Shown here piece after piece: positions 33,878 through 42,477 of a stretch of DNA of 64,000 nt; positions within the stretch are counted from its first letter, which is position 1, and every line of letters starts with the position of its first letter. Source of the DNA: Sandaracinaceae bacterium (GTDB lineage: Bacteria > Myxococcota_A > Polyangia > Polyangiales > Houyiibacteriaceae); the NCBI GenBank assembly GCA_016706685.1, contig JADJJE010000008.1, positions 248,001 through 312,000 of the forward strand, given 5' to 3'. Position numbers and translations under genes: made by a program. A model generated the notes under the pieces. The model was given only the letters and a program-made list of their open reading frames with translations. It searched no databases and had not been told where the DNA came from.

Positions 33878-34908
33878 GCGGCGGCCTCCACGAAGCTCAG
33901 CAGCTGGTCGCGGTATGTCTCATACTGCTGCCGCCGCGCGCGGATCTCGGCAGGGAGGCCGTCGGAGAGGTCGTTCACGAGAGCGTCGAATTGGTCGAGG
34001 ATCGCGACGATGCGGCGCTGCTCACCGAGCGGTGGCACAGGGATCTTGAAACCCTTGATCAGGCTGGCGTTCAGGTCCGCTCTGGCGCCTCGCCCCATTG
34101 ACTTGATGTCCTCGTAGTGACTACTGACCCAGTGAAACACATAGCGGTATTCGGCTTGGGACTGGTCGATCTCAAAGTTGCAGCAGTGCTGGTTGGTGGT
34201 GAGTGGGATTTTGTTGATGGCCGACCTCCCAGCGGTAGCCCCGGATATCGCGATGATCACGCAGTTCTCGGGAATCCGTTTCGCTGCGGTCTCGCTGAGA
34301 GCCTTTTCCGTTATACGCATCTCTGTGTCCTGAATGTCGACGAATCGTACTTCTTGGGTGCGCAACCACGGGATAGTCCCACCCTTGTAGTAGTCAGAGC
34401 GGCTAACCAGTGGAGTTCCGCCGGAGGAAACCCGCGTAGAGATCTCACCCAATGTCGTCCATCTTACCCCCCCTTCCGCGGCGTCTGTGAATGTCAAGAG
34501 AGAATCGCGATAGTACGCGTACTGTCTGCGGCGAGCCTCAAGCTCCGCCTCAAGCTCCGCCTCAAGCGCAGCGAACAGGTCCAACACGCGGACAATCTCT
34601 TCCTGCACCGCAAGCGGTGGGACCGGGATGCGGATTTTGGCCATGCTCTCGCCGGAGAGTCTCTTCACCTTGGCTCGGGCGACGTGCTTGTTCTTCTGTG
34701 CATGGAACTCACGAGCCTGCATGGCATACGCGATGTACTTCGGGTCTTGTTCGTGGCGGAAAGCGAAGCAATCGTCATGGAACGCGACGTCGTCGCCGCC
34801 GAGCCAAGCCACCGCTTTGCCCACATCCTCGACGGTCTCCCCGACACCCGCGACCACAATGTCCCCGGTCCGCGCAAAGCGGAGCTGGGAGCGCAATTCT
34901 TCGCGCAC
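33874..34908 (-). CDS. hsdS: Type I specificity subunit HsdS, 3' part cut off by an IS element
   Basis: The last 344 residues of HsdS, readable from a GTG at 34908. It contains most of the first target-recognition domain, the first conserved region (IRIPVPPLAVQEEIVRVLDLF) with a central helix, a 12-bp coding repeat giving LEAELEAELEA, the second target-recognition domain (VRWTTLGEISTRVSSGGTPLVSRSDYYKGGTIPWLRT) and the second conserved region (FKIPVPPLGEQRRIVAILDQF). The first about 60 residues are 1.5 kb away beyond the IS1182-like insertion. The remaining product lacks the start of recognition domain 1, so normal specificity is probably lost. Confidence 0.85.
   Translation of the reverse strand: MREELRSQLRFARTGDIVVAGVGETVEDVGKAVAWLGGDDVAFHDDCFAFRHEQDPKYIAYAMQAREFHAQKNKHVARAKVKRLSGESMAKIRIPVPPLAVQEEIVRVLDLFAALEAELEAELEARRRQYAYYRDSLLTFTDAAEGGVRWTTLGEISTRVSSGGTPLVSRSDYYKGGTIPWLRTQEVRFVDIQDTEMRITEKALSETAAKRIPENCVIIAISGATAGRSAINKIPLTTNQHCCNFEIDQSQAEYRYVFHWVSSHYEDIKSMGRGARADLNASLIKGFKIPVPPLGEQRRIVAILDQFDALVNDLSDGLPAEIRARRQQYETYRDQLLSFVEAAA
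34536..34567 (-). repeat. 12-bp tandem repeat in the HsdS central spacer
   Basis: Two and two-thirds copies of CCTCAAGCTCCG (plus-strand reading) encode ELEA-ELEA-EL in the helix between the two recognition domains. In type IC enzymes the number of such four-residue repeats (TAEL in EcoR124I and EcoR124/3) sets the spacing of the bipartite DNA target. The match in place and size is clear; variation here is inferred. Confidence 0.7.
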
Positions 34909-34926
34909 GTGGGATGCCGCCGATAG

Positions 34927-36448
34927 CAGCCCGTTGAAATACCCCGGTAGGGGATCGACACGGTGGATCGCTCCGAATAGTGTCGGGGCATGTCGATGGG
35001 ACGGCGGAAGGCCAGAAGCAACGATCGCTGTTCGTAGAGACCGAGAGGATGGCCAGGCGCCTCGGCACCGGTTCTACGACGCGCTCAACCAGGTCCTGGA
35101 CGAAGCAGGATTCGATGCGCACGTGGAGACGCTGTGCGAGCTGGCGTTCGAGCCGAGGAGCCAGGGCGGTCGGCCGTCGTTGGCGCCAGGCGTGTACTTC
35201 CGCATGTTGTTGCTGGGGTACTTCGAGGGGATCGAGTCGGAGCGCGGGATCTGCTGGCGATGCGAGGACTCGCTCTCGCTGAAGCGCTTCCTGGGATTCG
35301 AGCCGCACGAGTCGACGCCCGACCACTCAACGTTGTCACGCATGCGCACGCGACTGCCCGAGTCGACGTACGTGGAGGTCTTCCGCTTCGTGATGCGTGT
35401 GCTCAACGAGCGCGGTCTGCTGCGCGGCCAGGTGGCTGGGGTGGATGCGACCTACCTTCGCGCCGATGCGTCGATGAAGACCATCGTGCGGAAGGGCAGC
35501 GGCGAGGGCTACAAGGGCTACCTGCGCAGGCTCGCCAAGGGTCCGGCATCGAGAACCCGACCGAAGAGGAGCTGCGCCGCTTCGACCGAAACCGCGAAGG
35601 CAAGAAGACGTCGAATGAAGAGTGGGCAAGCCCCACCGACTCGGACGCTGAGATCGTGCGCTTGAAGGATGGGCGAACGCGACTCGGCTACAAGGCCGAG
35701 CACGTGGTCGACATGGAGACCGGAGCGCTCTCGCCGTGGACGTGATGGCCGCCACGACGAGCGACCCTCGTCCATCGAGACGAGCCTCAAGCTCGCCGAG
35801 CAGAATCTCGAGCGCACCATCGCTCGCGACGACGATGACGACGACAGCGACGAACCACCTTCCAGCAAGTCATCCGGGAGCATCCGCGAGGTCGTCGCCG
35901 ACAAGGGCTACCACAAGGCGAGCACGATTCCGGAGCCTCGAGGAGAAGCGCATCGGACCTACATTCCCGAGCGGCTTCAGCACGGCAAGCGTCGCTGGCA
36001 GAAGCATGGTGGACGCAAGACGGCAGAGGCCGTGTACCGCAATCGAACGCGTGAAGCGCCCGAAGGGCAAAGAGCTACAACGCCGTCGCGGTGAACTCAT
36101 CGAGCGCTCCTTCGCGCACATCTGCGAGACCGGCGACCATCGACGCACGCGGCTCCGAGGCGAAGACAACGTCCGCAAGCGCTACCTCATCCAGTGCGCG
36201 GCTTCAACCTCAGCATCCTGATGCGCGGCTCCTCGGAGCAGGCACCCCTCGCCAGGTCGTGGACCTGGCGAAGGCCTATGGGGCGCAGCAGCCACTCTCG
36301 CGGATCACGTCGTGTGTGCGCTGGTGGCTCTCATGGCTGCTGTGGTTGCGACCAGCGCCGCCACGATCCGTCACGGCCGCTCCTATCTGCCGCCCTCGCT
36401 CACGCCACCCGACAGCCCTGGCTCGCTTCTGGGTTTTTCAACGGGCTG
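34927..36448 (+). mobile_element. IS1182-like insertion sequence inside hsdS
   Basis: 1522 bp. The left end CAGCCCGTTGAAATACCCC and the right end (read inward) CAGCCCGTTGAAAAACCCA form terminal inverted repeats. A 4-bp target duplication ATAG flanks it at 34923-34926 and 36449-36452. Deleting the element plus one ATAG joins RYGTWTLS to AASHVREELRS in frame, restoring HsdS. A 4-bp duplication and a single DUF772/DDE transposase fit the IS1182 family. The transposase frame is broken, so this copy may be immobile unless the shifts are read errors. Confidence 0.88.
34990..36448 (+). pseudogene. IS1182-like transposase, several frameshifts
   Basis: Probable start ATG 34990 (MSMGRRKAR). Readable blocks in different frames are HRFYDALNQVLDEAGFDAHVETLCELAF and GVYFRMLLLGYFEGIESERGICWRC (DUF772 helical N-terminus), then VAGVDATYLRADASMKTIVRK (first catalytic Asp), KAEHVVDMETGALS (second Asp), VVADKGYHKAS, and ELIERSFAHICETGDHRR (catalytic Glu). 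At least three shifts occur (about 35045, 35545, 35740-35760 and 35930). All active-site residues survive, so the gene is either recently broken or intact with sequencing errors. Confidence 0.8.
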
Positions 36449-36629
36449 ATAGCGTCCAGGTTCCGTAGCGCGTGTAGATCTCGCCATAGTGGATGCTCGG
36501 GAGCCCGTCGTCGACTACATCTTCTTTGGTGAAACGCCGCCCGCGCGTGAACTCGCCGATCTCGCCGAGCGCCCTGAACGGCACCCCGCCCGGGCAGTGC
36601 TTCGCGATGAGGTCGTGGATACGGCTCAT
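36449..36629 (-). pseudogene. hsdS: HsdS, 5' part upstream of the IS element
   Basis: Starts with ATG 36629, overlapping the stop of the KilA-N gene (ATGA). It encodes MSRIHDLIAKHCPGGVPFRALGEIGEF then TRGRRFTKEDVVDDGLPSIHYGEIYTRYGT, the normal start of a type I specificity subunit, and then runs into the insertion sequence. The open frame ends 11 bases inside the element with an unrelated tail (SAR). Confidence 0.9.
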
Positions 36630-37459
36630 GGCTTGTTCTTCGCCTCTAGGCGTCGGACGCCGCTGTCGGTGGTCAACACCTTCATCTGCTGGATAGCGGT
36701 CTGGTTCAGCAGTGTGAGGCGCTGGCTCTGCGCCACGCCCTGGTGGATGAGGTGCGCGTTCAGCGCCTCCAGGTTGGCCAAGCACACGAGCTGCGCGACG
36801 TTGGCCTCATCGCGGATGTTGCCCTTGCTGCCAGGTTGGCCATCACGCCACTCCCGGGCCGTCTTGCCGAACAAGGCTACGTTCAGCAGGTCGGCTTCGC
36901 TCGCGTAGACCAGGGAGGCTTGCTGTGGGGTGACCTCGGGTGGAATGAGGTTCTGCTGGATGGCGTCGGTGTGGATGCGGTAGTTGATCTTGGTGAGGTT
37001 GCGGCCGACGTCCCAACCGAGCTGGTCGCGCTCCCCCTCCTTGAGGCGCTGGAACTCCTTGATCAGGTAGAGCTTGAACTCGACCGAAATCCAGGCCGCG
37101 AACTCGAAAGCGATGTCCTTGTGCGCGTACGTCCCGCCATAGCGTCCAGCCTTGGATGTGATGCCAACGGCGCCAGTGCGTTCGATCCACTGCTTGGGCG
37201 TGAGGGTGAAGCTGTTCAGCCCGGCTCGCAGTCTAATCCCGTCGAATTCGACGGGGTTGAAGTCCGCGTTGTTGAGCCGCTCCCAGATGCCCAGGAACTC
37301 CAGCGTGTTTCGGTTCCTCAGCCAGTTTCGGATGAGGTCATCGGTGTGCTCGGCGTTCTTGTGGCGAGCGATGTCGGTCAGCGAGATGTAGTCCTCGTCG
37401 GCGCCGGCCACGACCGTCACGGCGCGCCCCTGGACCGTGATCTGCCGGTTCTCGCTCAC
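36626..37459 (-). CDS. KilA-N domain protein in the hsd operon
   Basis: 277 residues from GTG 37459, which overlaps the hsdM stop (GTGA). The N-terminal KilA-N domain is clear: YISLTDIARHKNAEHTDDLIRNWLRNRNTLEFLGIWERL, a small DNA-binding fold from phages and large DNA viruses, followed by WIERTGAVGITSKAGRYGGTYAHKDIAFEFAAWISVEFKLYLIKEFQRLKE. The C-terminal half is helical. Proteins of this type recur inside type I restriction operons between hsdM and hsdS. The function is not established; control of the system or an added defence effector are possibilities. Confidence 0.85.
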   Translation of the reverse strand: MSENRQITVQGRAVTVVAGADEDYISLTDIARHKNAEHTDDLIRNWLRNRNTLEFLGIWERLNNADFNPVEFDGIRLRAGLNSFTLTPKQWIERTGAVGITSKAGRYGGTYAHKDIAFEFAAWISVEFKLYLIKEFQRLKEGERDQLGWDVGRNLTKINYRIHTDAIQQNLIPPEVTPQQASLVYASEADLLNVALFGKTAREWRDGQPGSKGNIRDEANVAQLVCLANLEALNAHLIHQGVAQSQRLTLLNQTAIQQMKVLTTDSGVRRLEAKNKP

Positions 37460-39023
37460 GCGGCACCCTCCAGGTCTGCCACGATGGCGTCGATCTCGGT
37501 GCGGAGCCGCGATTGCCGCGCCACGATTCGCGCGATCTCGGCGTTGAGCTCCAGGATATCCACCGCCTGGCGCGTGTCCTCGCGCTCGACGTACGACGAG
37601 ACCGCGATGTTGTAGGCGTTCTCGGCAATGGCCGAGTGGGGGACGACCCTCGCGAAATGTTCCACGTTCTGCCGCGCCACGTAGGCGTCCAAGACCTTCT
37701 TGTGGTGCTCGGGCGCCAGGTGGTTCTTGTTGCCCACGCGTGTGGATCCAGCGCTGGCGTCGATGAACAGGACCGCGTTGTCGTGCTTGGACTTCTTCAG
37801 CACGATGATGCAGGTGGCGATGGTGGTGCCGAAGAAGAGGTCGGGCGGGAGCTGGATGACGGCGTCCACGTAGTTGTTGTCGATCAGGTACTTGCGGATC
37901 TTCTGCTCCGCGCCGCTGCGATAGAGCACACCCGGAAACTCGACGATGGCTGCCGTGCCGTTCACCGCGAGCCACCTGAGGATGTGCATGGCGAAGGCCA
38001 GGTCGGCCTTGGACTTTGGGGCCAGCACACCCGCTGGCGAGAAGCGTGGGTCGTTGATCAGCGTGGGGTTGGCGTCGCCCTCCCAATTGATCGAGTAGGG
38101 TGGGTTGCTGACGATGGCTTCGAAGGGCTCGTCGTCCCAGTGCTTCGGATCGATCAGCGTGTCCCCATGGGCGATGTCGAACTTCTCGAAGTTGACGTCG
38201 TGCAGGAACATGTTGATGCGGGCCAGGTTGTAGGTGGTCAGGTTGATCTCCTGCCCGTAGAAGCCCTGCCGCACGTTCTCCTTGCCCAGCACCTTCACGA
38301 ACTTCAGCAAGAGCGACCCGGAGCCGCACGCGGGGTCGTACACCTTGTTCACCTCGGTCTTGCCGACGACCGTGATGCGCGCGAGCAGCTCGCTGACTTC
38401 TTGCGGGGTGAAGAACTCGCCGCCGGACTTCCCTGCGCTCGAGGCGTACATGGTCATCAGGTACTCGTAGGCGTCGCCGAACGCGTCGATGCTGTTGTCG
38501 GCGAAGTCGCCCAGCTTCAGGTCGCCGATAGCGTCGAGCAGCTTCACCAGCTTTTCGTTGCGCTTTGCGACAGTCGGCCCGAGCTTCTGGCTGTTCACGT
38601 CCAGGTCGTCGAACAGACCCTGAATGTCCGCCTCACTCTCGGTACCCACCGCGGAGCCCTCGATGTTCTTGAACACCCGCTCCAGGGTCATGTTGAGGTT
38701 CTCGTCCTGGTCGGCGCGCTTGCGGACGTTGGCGAACAACTCAGAAGGGAGGATGTAGAAGCCTCGCTCGGCGACGGTCTCCTTGCGGCCGAACTCGGCC
38801 TTCTTGTCGGAGATCTCGGCGTAGTTGAAGGTGCGGTCCCCGGCGGCGCGCTCCTGTTCGTTGACGTAGGCGGTCAGGTTCTCGGAGATGAAGCGGTAGA
38901 ACAGCATGCCGAGGACGTAGGACTTGAAGTCCCAGCCATCGACCGAGCCACGCAGGTCGTTGGCGATACGCCAGATGGTCTTGTGTAACCCGGGCGCTGG
39001 GCGTCGCGGGTGCTGGGCTGCAT
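37456..39023 (-). CDS. hsdM: Type I DNA methyltransferase subunit M, N-terminus shifted by one base
   Basis: About 522 residues. The long frame is intact from codon MLFYRFISENL (38907) to the stop. Upstream in the same frame lies the expected HKTIWRIANDLRGSVDGWDFKSYVLG, but it has no start codon. ATG 39023 (MQPSTRDAQRPG) connects if one C is added near 38993, so a missing base is likely. The helical N-domain is followed by the N6-adenine methylase core: YDPACGSGSLLLK (SAM motif I) and IVSNPPYSINW (catalytic NPPY). It methylates adenine and, with HsdS and HsdR, forms the restriction complex. It is the first gene of the operon. Confidence 0.92.
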
Positions 39024-39125
39024 GGGGCTTTCGGGTAGGTAAGGCGGGCAGCGAGTCTACGGGAAGACCTCGAGTCCCGCGGCCAATTCGCCCCAGCGCT
39101 GGTGCCCAGGTTGCGTTCGCCCTGT

Positions 39126-39153
39126 GCCTGCGCGGCGTGCGCTGAGCTCAGCC
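39126..39153. repeat. 28-bp direct repeat, right boundary of the restriction island
   Basis: Exact copy of 30732-30759. It carries the dps stop codon (minus strand, 39148-39150), so the right copy is the ancestral junction in which the RND gene and dps met tail to tail. The 8.4 kb between the repeats holds only the hsd genes and the IS. Confidence 0.75.
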
Positions 39154-39635
39154 CAGCACGCTGCGCAGCATCCAGGCGGTCTTCTCGTGCACCTCGAGGC
39201 GGCGCGTGAGCAGGTCGGCCGTGGGCTGGTCGTTCGCGCCGCTCACCACCGGAAAGAGCTTGCGAGCCGTGCGCGCCGTGGCCTCTTGGGCGGCCACCAG
39301 GTGCCGCACCATGTCGTCGGCGCTGGGCACGCCGTCCACCTCGGCGATGGATCCAGGGCGTGGAAGGCCTTGTAGGTGCCTGGGGCCGGGTGGCCGAGCG
39401 CGCGGATGCGCTCGGCGAGCTCGTCGAGCGCCGTCCACTGCTCCGTGTACTGCGTCATGAACATGGCGTACAGGCTGGTGAACTGTGGCCCCGTCACGTT
39501 CCAGTGGAAGTTGTGGGTCATCAGGTAGAGGGTGTAGCTGTCGGCCAGCAGGGCGGAGAGGCCGGCCACGATGGCGGCGCGGTCCTCTGGGCTGATGCCG
39601 ATGTCGATGGCGGGAAGTGTGGGAGATGCGCTCAC
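39148..39635 (-). CDS. dps: Dps/ferritin-like DNA-protection protein, one frameshift
   Basis: About 162 residues from ATG 39635. The first frame (ISPEDRAAIVAGLSALLADSYTLYLMTHNFHWNVTGPQFTSLYAMFMTQYTEQWTALDELAERIRALG) carries the Dps ferroxidase signature H-N-F-H-W-N-V-x-G with the later D-E-x-A-E-R. After a shift near 39350 the protein continues IAEVDGVPSADDMVRHLVAAQEATARTARKLF. Dps forms dodecamers that oxidise iron with hydrogen peroxide and shield DNA. It was originally convergent with the RND gene; the restriction island now separates them. Confidence 0.9.
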
Positions 39636-39692
39636 GATTCGTTCCGTCGCACGAGCTGGGCTCCCGTGACAAGACCGGGCGCGAAGGCCGCT

Positions 39693-39992
39693 TCAGCCGC
39701 AGGTCACGCGGTCCGTGCAGCGCCGGGTGTTGGTCATGCTGCCGTCGTCGGCGCAGCGCCCGCTGAGGCACTCGTTGGACGAGTCGCACACGGTCCCGTT
39801 GGGGTCGCGTGTCTCACAGGTGGCGCAGTTCACCAGCTGGTCGCAGAGCGCGCCGGCCAGCTCTCGAGGTGTGTCTTCGAGCGCCACCCCCCCCCGAGGG
39901 GCTGGAGCACGCGCTGCCCCCGCCGGCGATGGCGAGCACGATGAGCGTGAGCGGGCGAAGACCGAAGGAGAACGCACGCGGGAGGAGGTCAT
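39693..39992 (-). CDS. Small Cys-rich lipoprotein, one frameshift
   Basis: About 100 residues. The signal (LRPLTLIVLAIAGGGSACSS, lipobox GSAC) and the mature part (LEDTPRELAGALCDQLVNCATCETRD then GTVCDSSNECLSGRCADDGSMTNTRRC) lie in different frames joined in a C-run near 39886-39893. Eight or more Cys, including C-x2-C and a repeated C-x5/6-C spacing, suggest a disulfide-knotted surface module, as in many myxobacterial lipoproteins. No function is assigned. Confidence 0.6.
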   Translation of the reverse strand: MTSSRVRSPSVFARSRSSCSPSPAGAARAPAPRGGVALEDTPRELAGALCDQLVNCATCETRDPNGTVCDSSNECLSGRCADDGSMTNTRRCTDRVTCG

Positions 39993-40123
39993 GCCAAACA
40001 CCCACAGCAACCTACGTGCCACGCCTCGCGAACCGCGATCGTCCGAGAGAACTCGGATCGCCGACGCAACGCTTGCGCTGCACGCGGGATTGGCGCGGGC
40101 AGAGCAACCTCGGCAGGGGGGCG

Positions 40124-40981
40124 TCACGCCAGCGGGCGAGTGCGCAGGAACGCCGCCAGCGCGGCCGACGAGAGAATGATGAACAGCGCGTAGAGCAGCG
40201 GCAGCCACAGCAGCTGAGCGTGCAGCTCCGCCAGGAACGAGGTCATCAAGATGCCCAGCGCCAGCGGGCTGTTCTGGATGCCGGTCTCGAAAGCCACCGC
40301 GCGGCGTGCGGCCGGCCCGAGGCCCTGGAGGCGCGCGCTCAGGTACCCGAGGCCGAAGCCCACGACCCGAGGCCCAGCGCCGCCGCGTACACCGTGGGGG
40401 GGGTGACTCGACCAGCAGGTGGCCGTTGCGCACGAGCCCCGTCCCGATCAGCAGCGCCAGCACGGCGAGCCCCGCCACGCTGCCGGCCCGCTCCACGCGC
40501 GCGGCCGCCGCCGACGAGCGGTGACGCACGGCCATGCCGATGCCCAGCGGCACCAGCATGAGCGCCAACGTGGCGGCGATGTTGGTGTAGGGGACGACCA
40601 ACGTCGCGCTCGAGAAGGGCGCCGCATACACGCAGCGCGAGCGGCATGAGCACCACCGCGGCCACCGACGAGAGCGCCGTCATGGTGATGCTCAGCGCCA
40701 GGTCGGCGCGCGCATAGTAGGTGAACAGGTTCGAGGTGGTGCCCCCGGCGTGCAGCCCACCACGATGAGGCCGATGGCGAGCTCCGGCGGCAGCGCGAGC
40801 GCGTGCGCGCGAGGCCGAACGCGATCAGCGGCATCCAGCCGAACTGCGAGGCGAGGCCGATCAGCGGGCCCCGCGGTTTCCGCACCACCTCGCGGAACGC
40901 GTCCACGGTGAGGGTGGCGCCCATGCCCACCGCGAGGACCACCAGCAACGCGAGCAGGACTTGTTCGAGGGGCGAGAGCAT
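40124..40981 (-). CDS. Bile acid:sodium symporter (SBF)-family transporter, several frameshifts
   Basis: 286 codon-equivalents from ATG 40981. Recognisable SBF blocks in shifting frames are LEQVLLALLVVLAVGMGATLTVDAF, GLASQFGWMPLIAFGLA, ELAIGLIVVGCTPGG, TNLFTYYA-like text, TLVVPYTNIAATLALMLVPLGIGMAVR and AVAFETGIQNSPLALGILMTSFL. The last is the helix with the conserved E-x-G-x-Q-N substrate/sodium site. About ten helices in an inward/outward exchange fold are expected. Substrates in this family include bile acids, pantoate and other organic anions. The shifts net to zero, favouring read errors. Confidence 0.7.
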
Positions 40982-41037
40982 GCGCGCCGCGAGTGGAGCG
41001 AGAGGCCGCCTGCGCTGTCGAGGGCAGGTTGGCTACG

Positions 41038-41679
41038 TCACCCGCCGAGCTGCGCCGAGGTCCCTGCGCTGCCCGCGCCCTGTCGTGCCTTGGCGCGTGA
41101 CAGATACAGCGCCAGCAGCGGCCCGAGCAGCAGGCCGGGCACCAACACCACGCCCCACGTGAACAGGCCGGAGCGTGGCGATGGCGAGAAACCGCGCCAC
41201 GTCGCTCGGGCGGACCGGCACGGGCTCTGAGGGCACGTGGGTGAGCGCGCGGATGGCGGCCACGTCCCCGTCGAGCAGCGCCTCCACGTCCGTGTGGCGG
41301 TACAGCGAGCGGCTCTGACGACCCCGCGCGAAGGCCCGCAGCGTGCGCAGCGGCGCGATGGCGGCGCCATGAAAGGCCGCCTACGTTCAGGACGTAGGCC
41401 GCCACGAAGTCCTCGCAGCCGGCGCCCAGCTCCCACGCAGAGATCTCCATCTCGCCCACCAGGTCGGTGTCGTAGCCGGTCACGATGTGGTGCAGGTCGT
41501 GGTACCGGACCGCCCGCACACGCGCCTCGGTGTTGGGGATGGGGACCGGGATGGGTCCGAACTTCACCTCCACCCAGGCGTCCCCGTAGCCGCCATCCGC
41601 GCCGAAGTGGTTGGCCTCGAAGTAGCGCGCCCGGGCGCTGCGGACGGGCTCGCTGGTGGGGTACTCGATGATCGCCATG
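41038..41679 (-). CDS. Coq4-family-like protein with C-terminal membrane segment, frameshifted
   Basis: Start ATG 41679. The intact first 95 residues contain YHDLHHIVTGYDTDLVGEMEISAWELGAGCEDFVAAYVLNVGGL, an exact HDxxH-x11-E motif as in Coq4, the ubiquinone-biosynthesis scaffold/decarboxylase that binds a divalent metal. After shifts near 41385 and 41330 the text runs on (SLYRHTDVEALLDGDVAAIRALTHVPSEPVPVRPSDVARFLAIA), ending in a hydrophobic helix (LFTWGVVLVPGLLLGPLLALYLSRAKA). It is divergent from a TetR gene across a short intergenic region with a palindrome. Confidence 0.7.
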   Translation of the reverse strand, partial: HGDHRVPHQRARPQRPGALLRGQPLRRGWRLRGRLGGGEVRTHPGPHPQHRGACAGGPVPRPAPHRDRLRHRPGGRDGDLCVGAGRRLRGLRGGLRPERRRPFMAPPSRRCARCGPSRGVVRAARCTATRTWRRCSTGTWPPSARSPTCPQSPCRSARATWRGFSPSPRSGLFTWGVVLVPGLLLGPLLALYLSRAKARQGAGSAGTSAQLGG

Positions 41680-41694
41680 GTTGCCTCCAAAAAG

Positions 41695-41706
41695 TGACTA
41701 CGGTCA
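41695..41706. promoter_or_regulatory. Candidate TetR operator between the Coq4-like and TetR genes
   Basis: TGACTACGGTCA has 4-bp inverted arms TGAC/GTCA. It lies 16 bp upstream of the Coq4-like start and about 100 bp upstream of the TetR coding region. A nearby GTCA (41703) and TGGTCA (41715-41720) may form a second half-site. Confidence 0.35.
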
Positions 41707-41799
41707 TTTTTCGTGGTCAGTGATGTGCCCCTGGCAAGGCGCCAGCGGATGATTTTGTGGATTTTGTTGGTTAGACTGGCCGCCACAGGCGGACCTGGG

Positions 41800-42443
41800 T
41801 CGCAAAACCAAAGTCGAAGCGGACCGCCCTGCGCCCGGTAGAGGGTGGGCGGCGCGAGGCCAACAAGGAGGACAAGCGCGAGCGCATCCGCGCGAGGCGG
41901 CCTTCGAGGCTGTTCCTCGAGCACGGCGTGGGGCACCAAGCTGGCCGACGTGGCGGGAGCGCGCCGGCGTAGCCAAGGGCACCCTGTTCCTCTACGCGAG
42001 CGACAGAGGACCCTGGTCTGCATGGTGATGCACGAGCGCCTGGCCGCGGCGGTGGAGCGCGCCTTCCGCACGCTGCCGCGCGGGGTCCCCTTGCTGGACG
42101 AGCTGGTGCACGTCTTCGGGCTCTTGCTGCGCACCTATGGGGAGGCCCCCCCGACCTGGCCAGCGCTCGCGTGCGCGCTCGGCACCGCCAGCGGCCCCAA
42201 CGGCCGGCGCATGGCGGCGCTGACCTACTCGTTCCTGCACCAGCTCGGCGGCCTGGTGCCGCAGCCAAGGCGCGCGGCGGGTGGCGCAGGACATCGACGT
42301 GCTGGCCGCCGCGCAGAACCTCTTCGCGCTGTACTTCGCTGCGATCATCTCGTGGCTGGGCGGCTATGGCACGCTCGAGGACGCCATCGAGAAGCAGCTG
42401 CGCACGCGTCGCTCGCGCTGCAGCTGCGCGGCCTCGCGCACTG
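41800..42443 (+). CDS. TetR-family regulator, several frameshifts
   Basis: About 210 residues. The helix-turn-helix domain can be read across frames as NKEDKRERIRA, LFLEHGVG, KLADVA, ERAGVAKGTLFLYA. The ligand-binding part is clear: MVMHERLAAAVERAFRTLPRGVPLLDELVHVFGLLLRTYGEAPPTW and VAQDIDVLAAAQNLFALYFAAIISWLGGYG. No good start codon is visible before KTKVEADRP, so the start is approximate. It is divergent from the Coq4-like gene, its most likely target. Confidence 0.72.
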
Positions 42444-42477
42444 AGCGAGGCGCGCGCTTGCCGGGGTGACCTGGCGC

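Noticed and set aside
32021..34117. About 700-codon plus-strand frame opposite hsdR/hsdS
   Set aside because: Antisense shadow of hsdR, whose helicase and nuclease motifs are unmistakable; the plus-strand translation has no recognisable domain.
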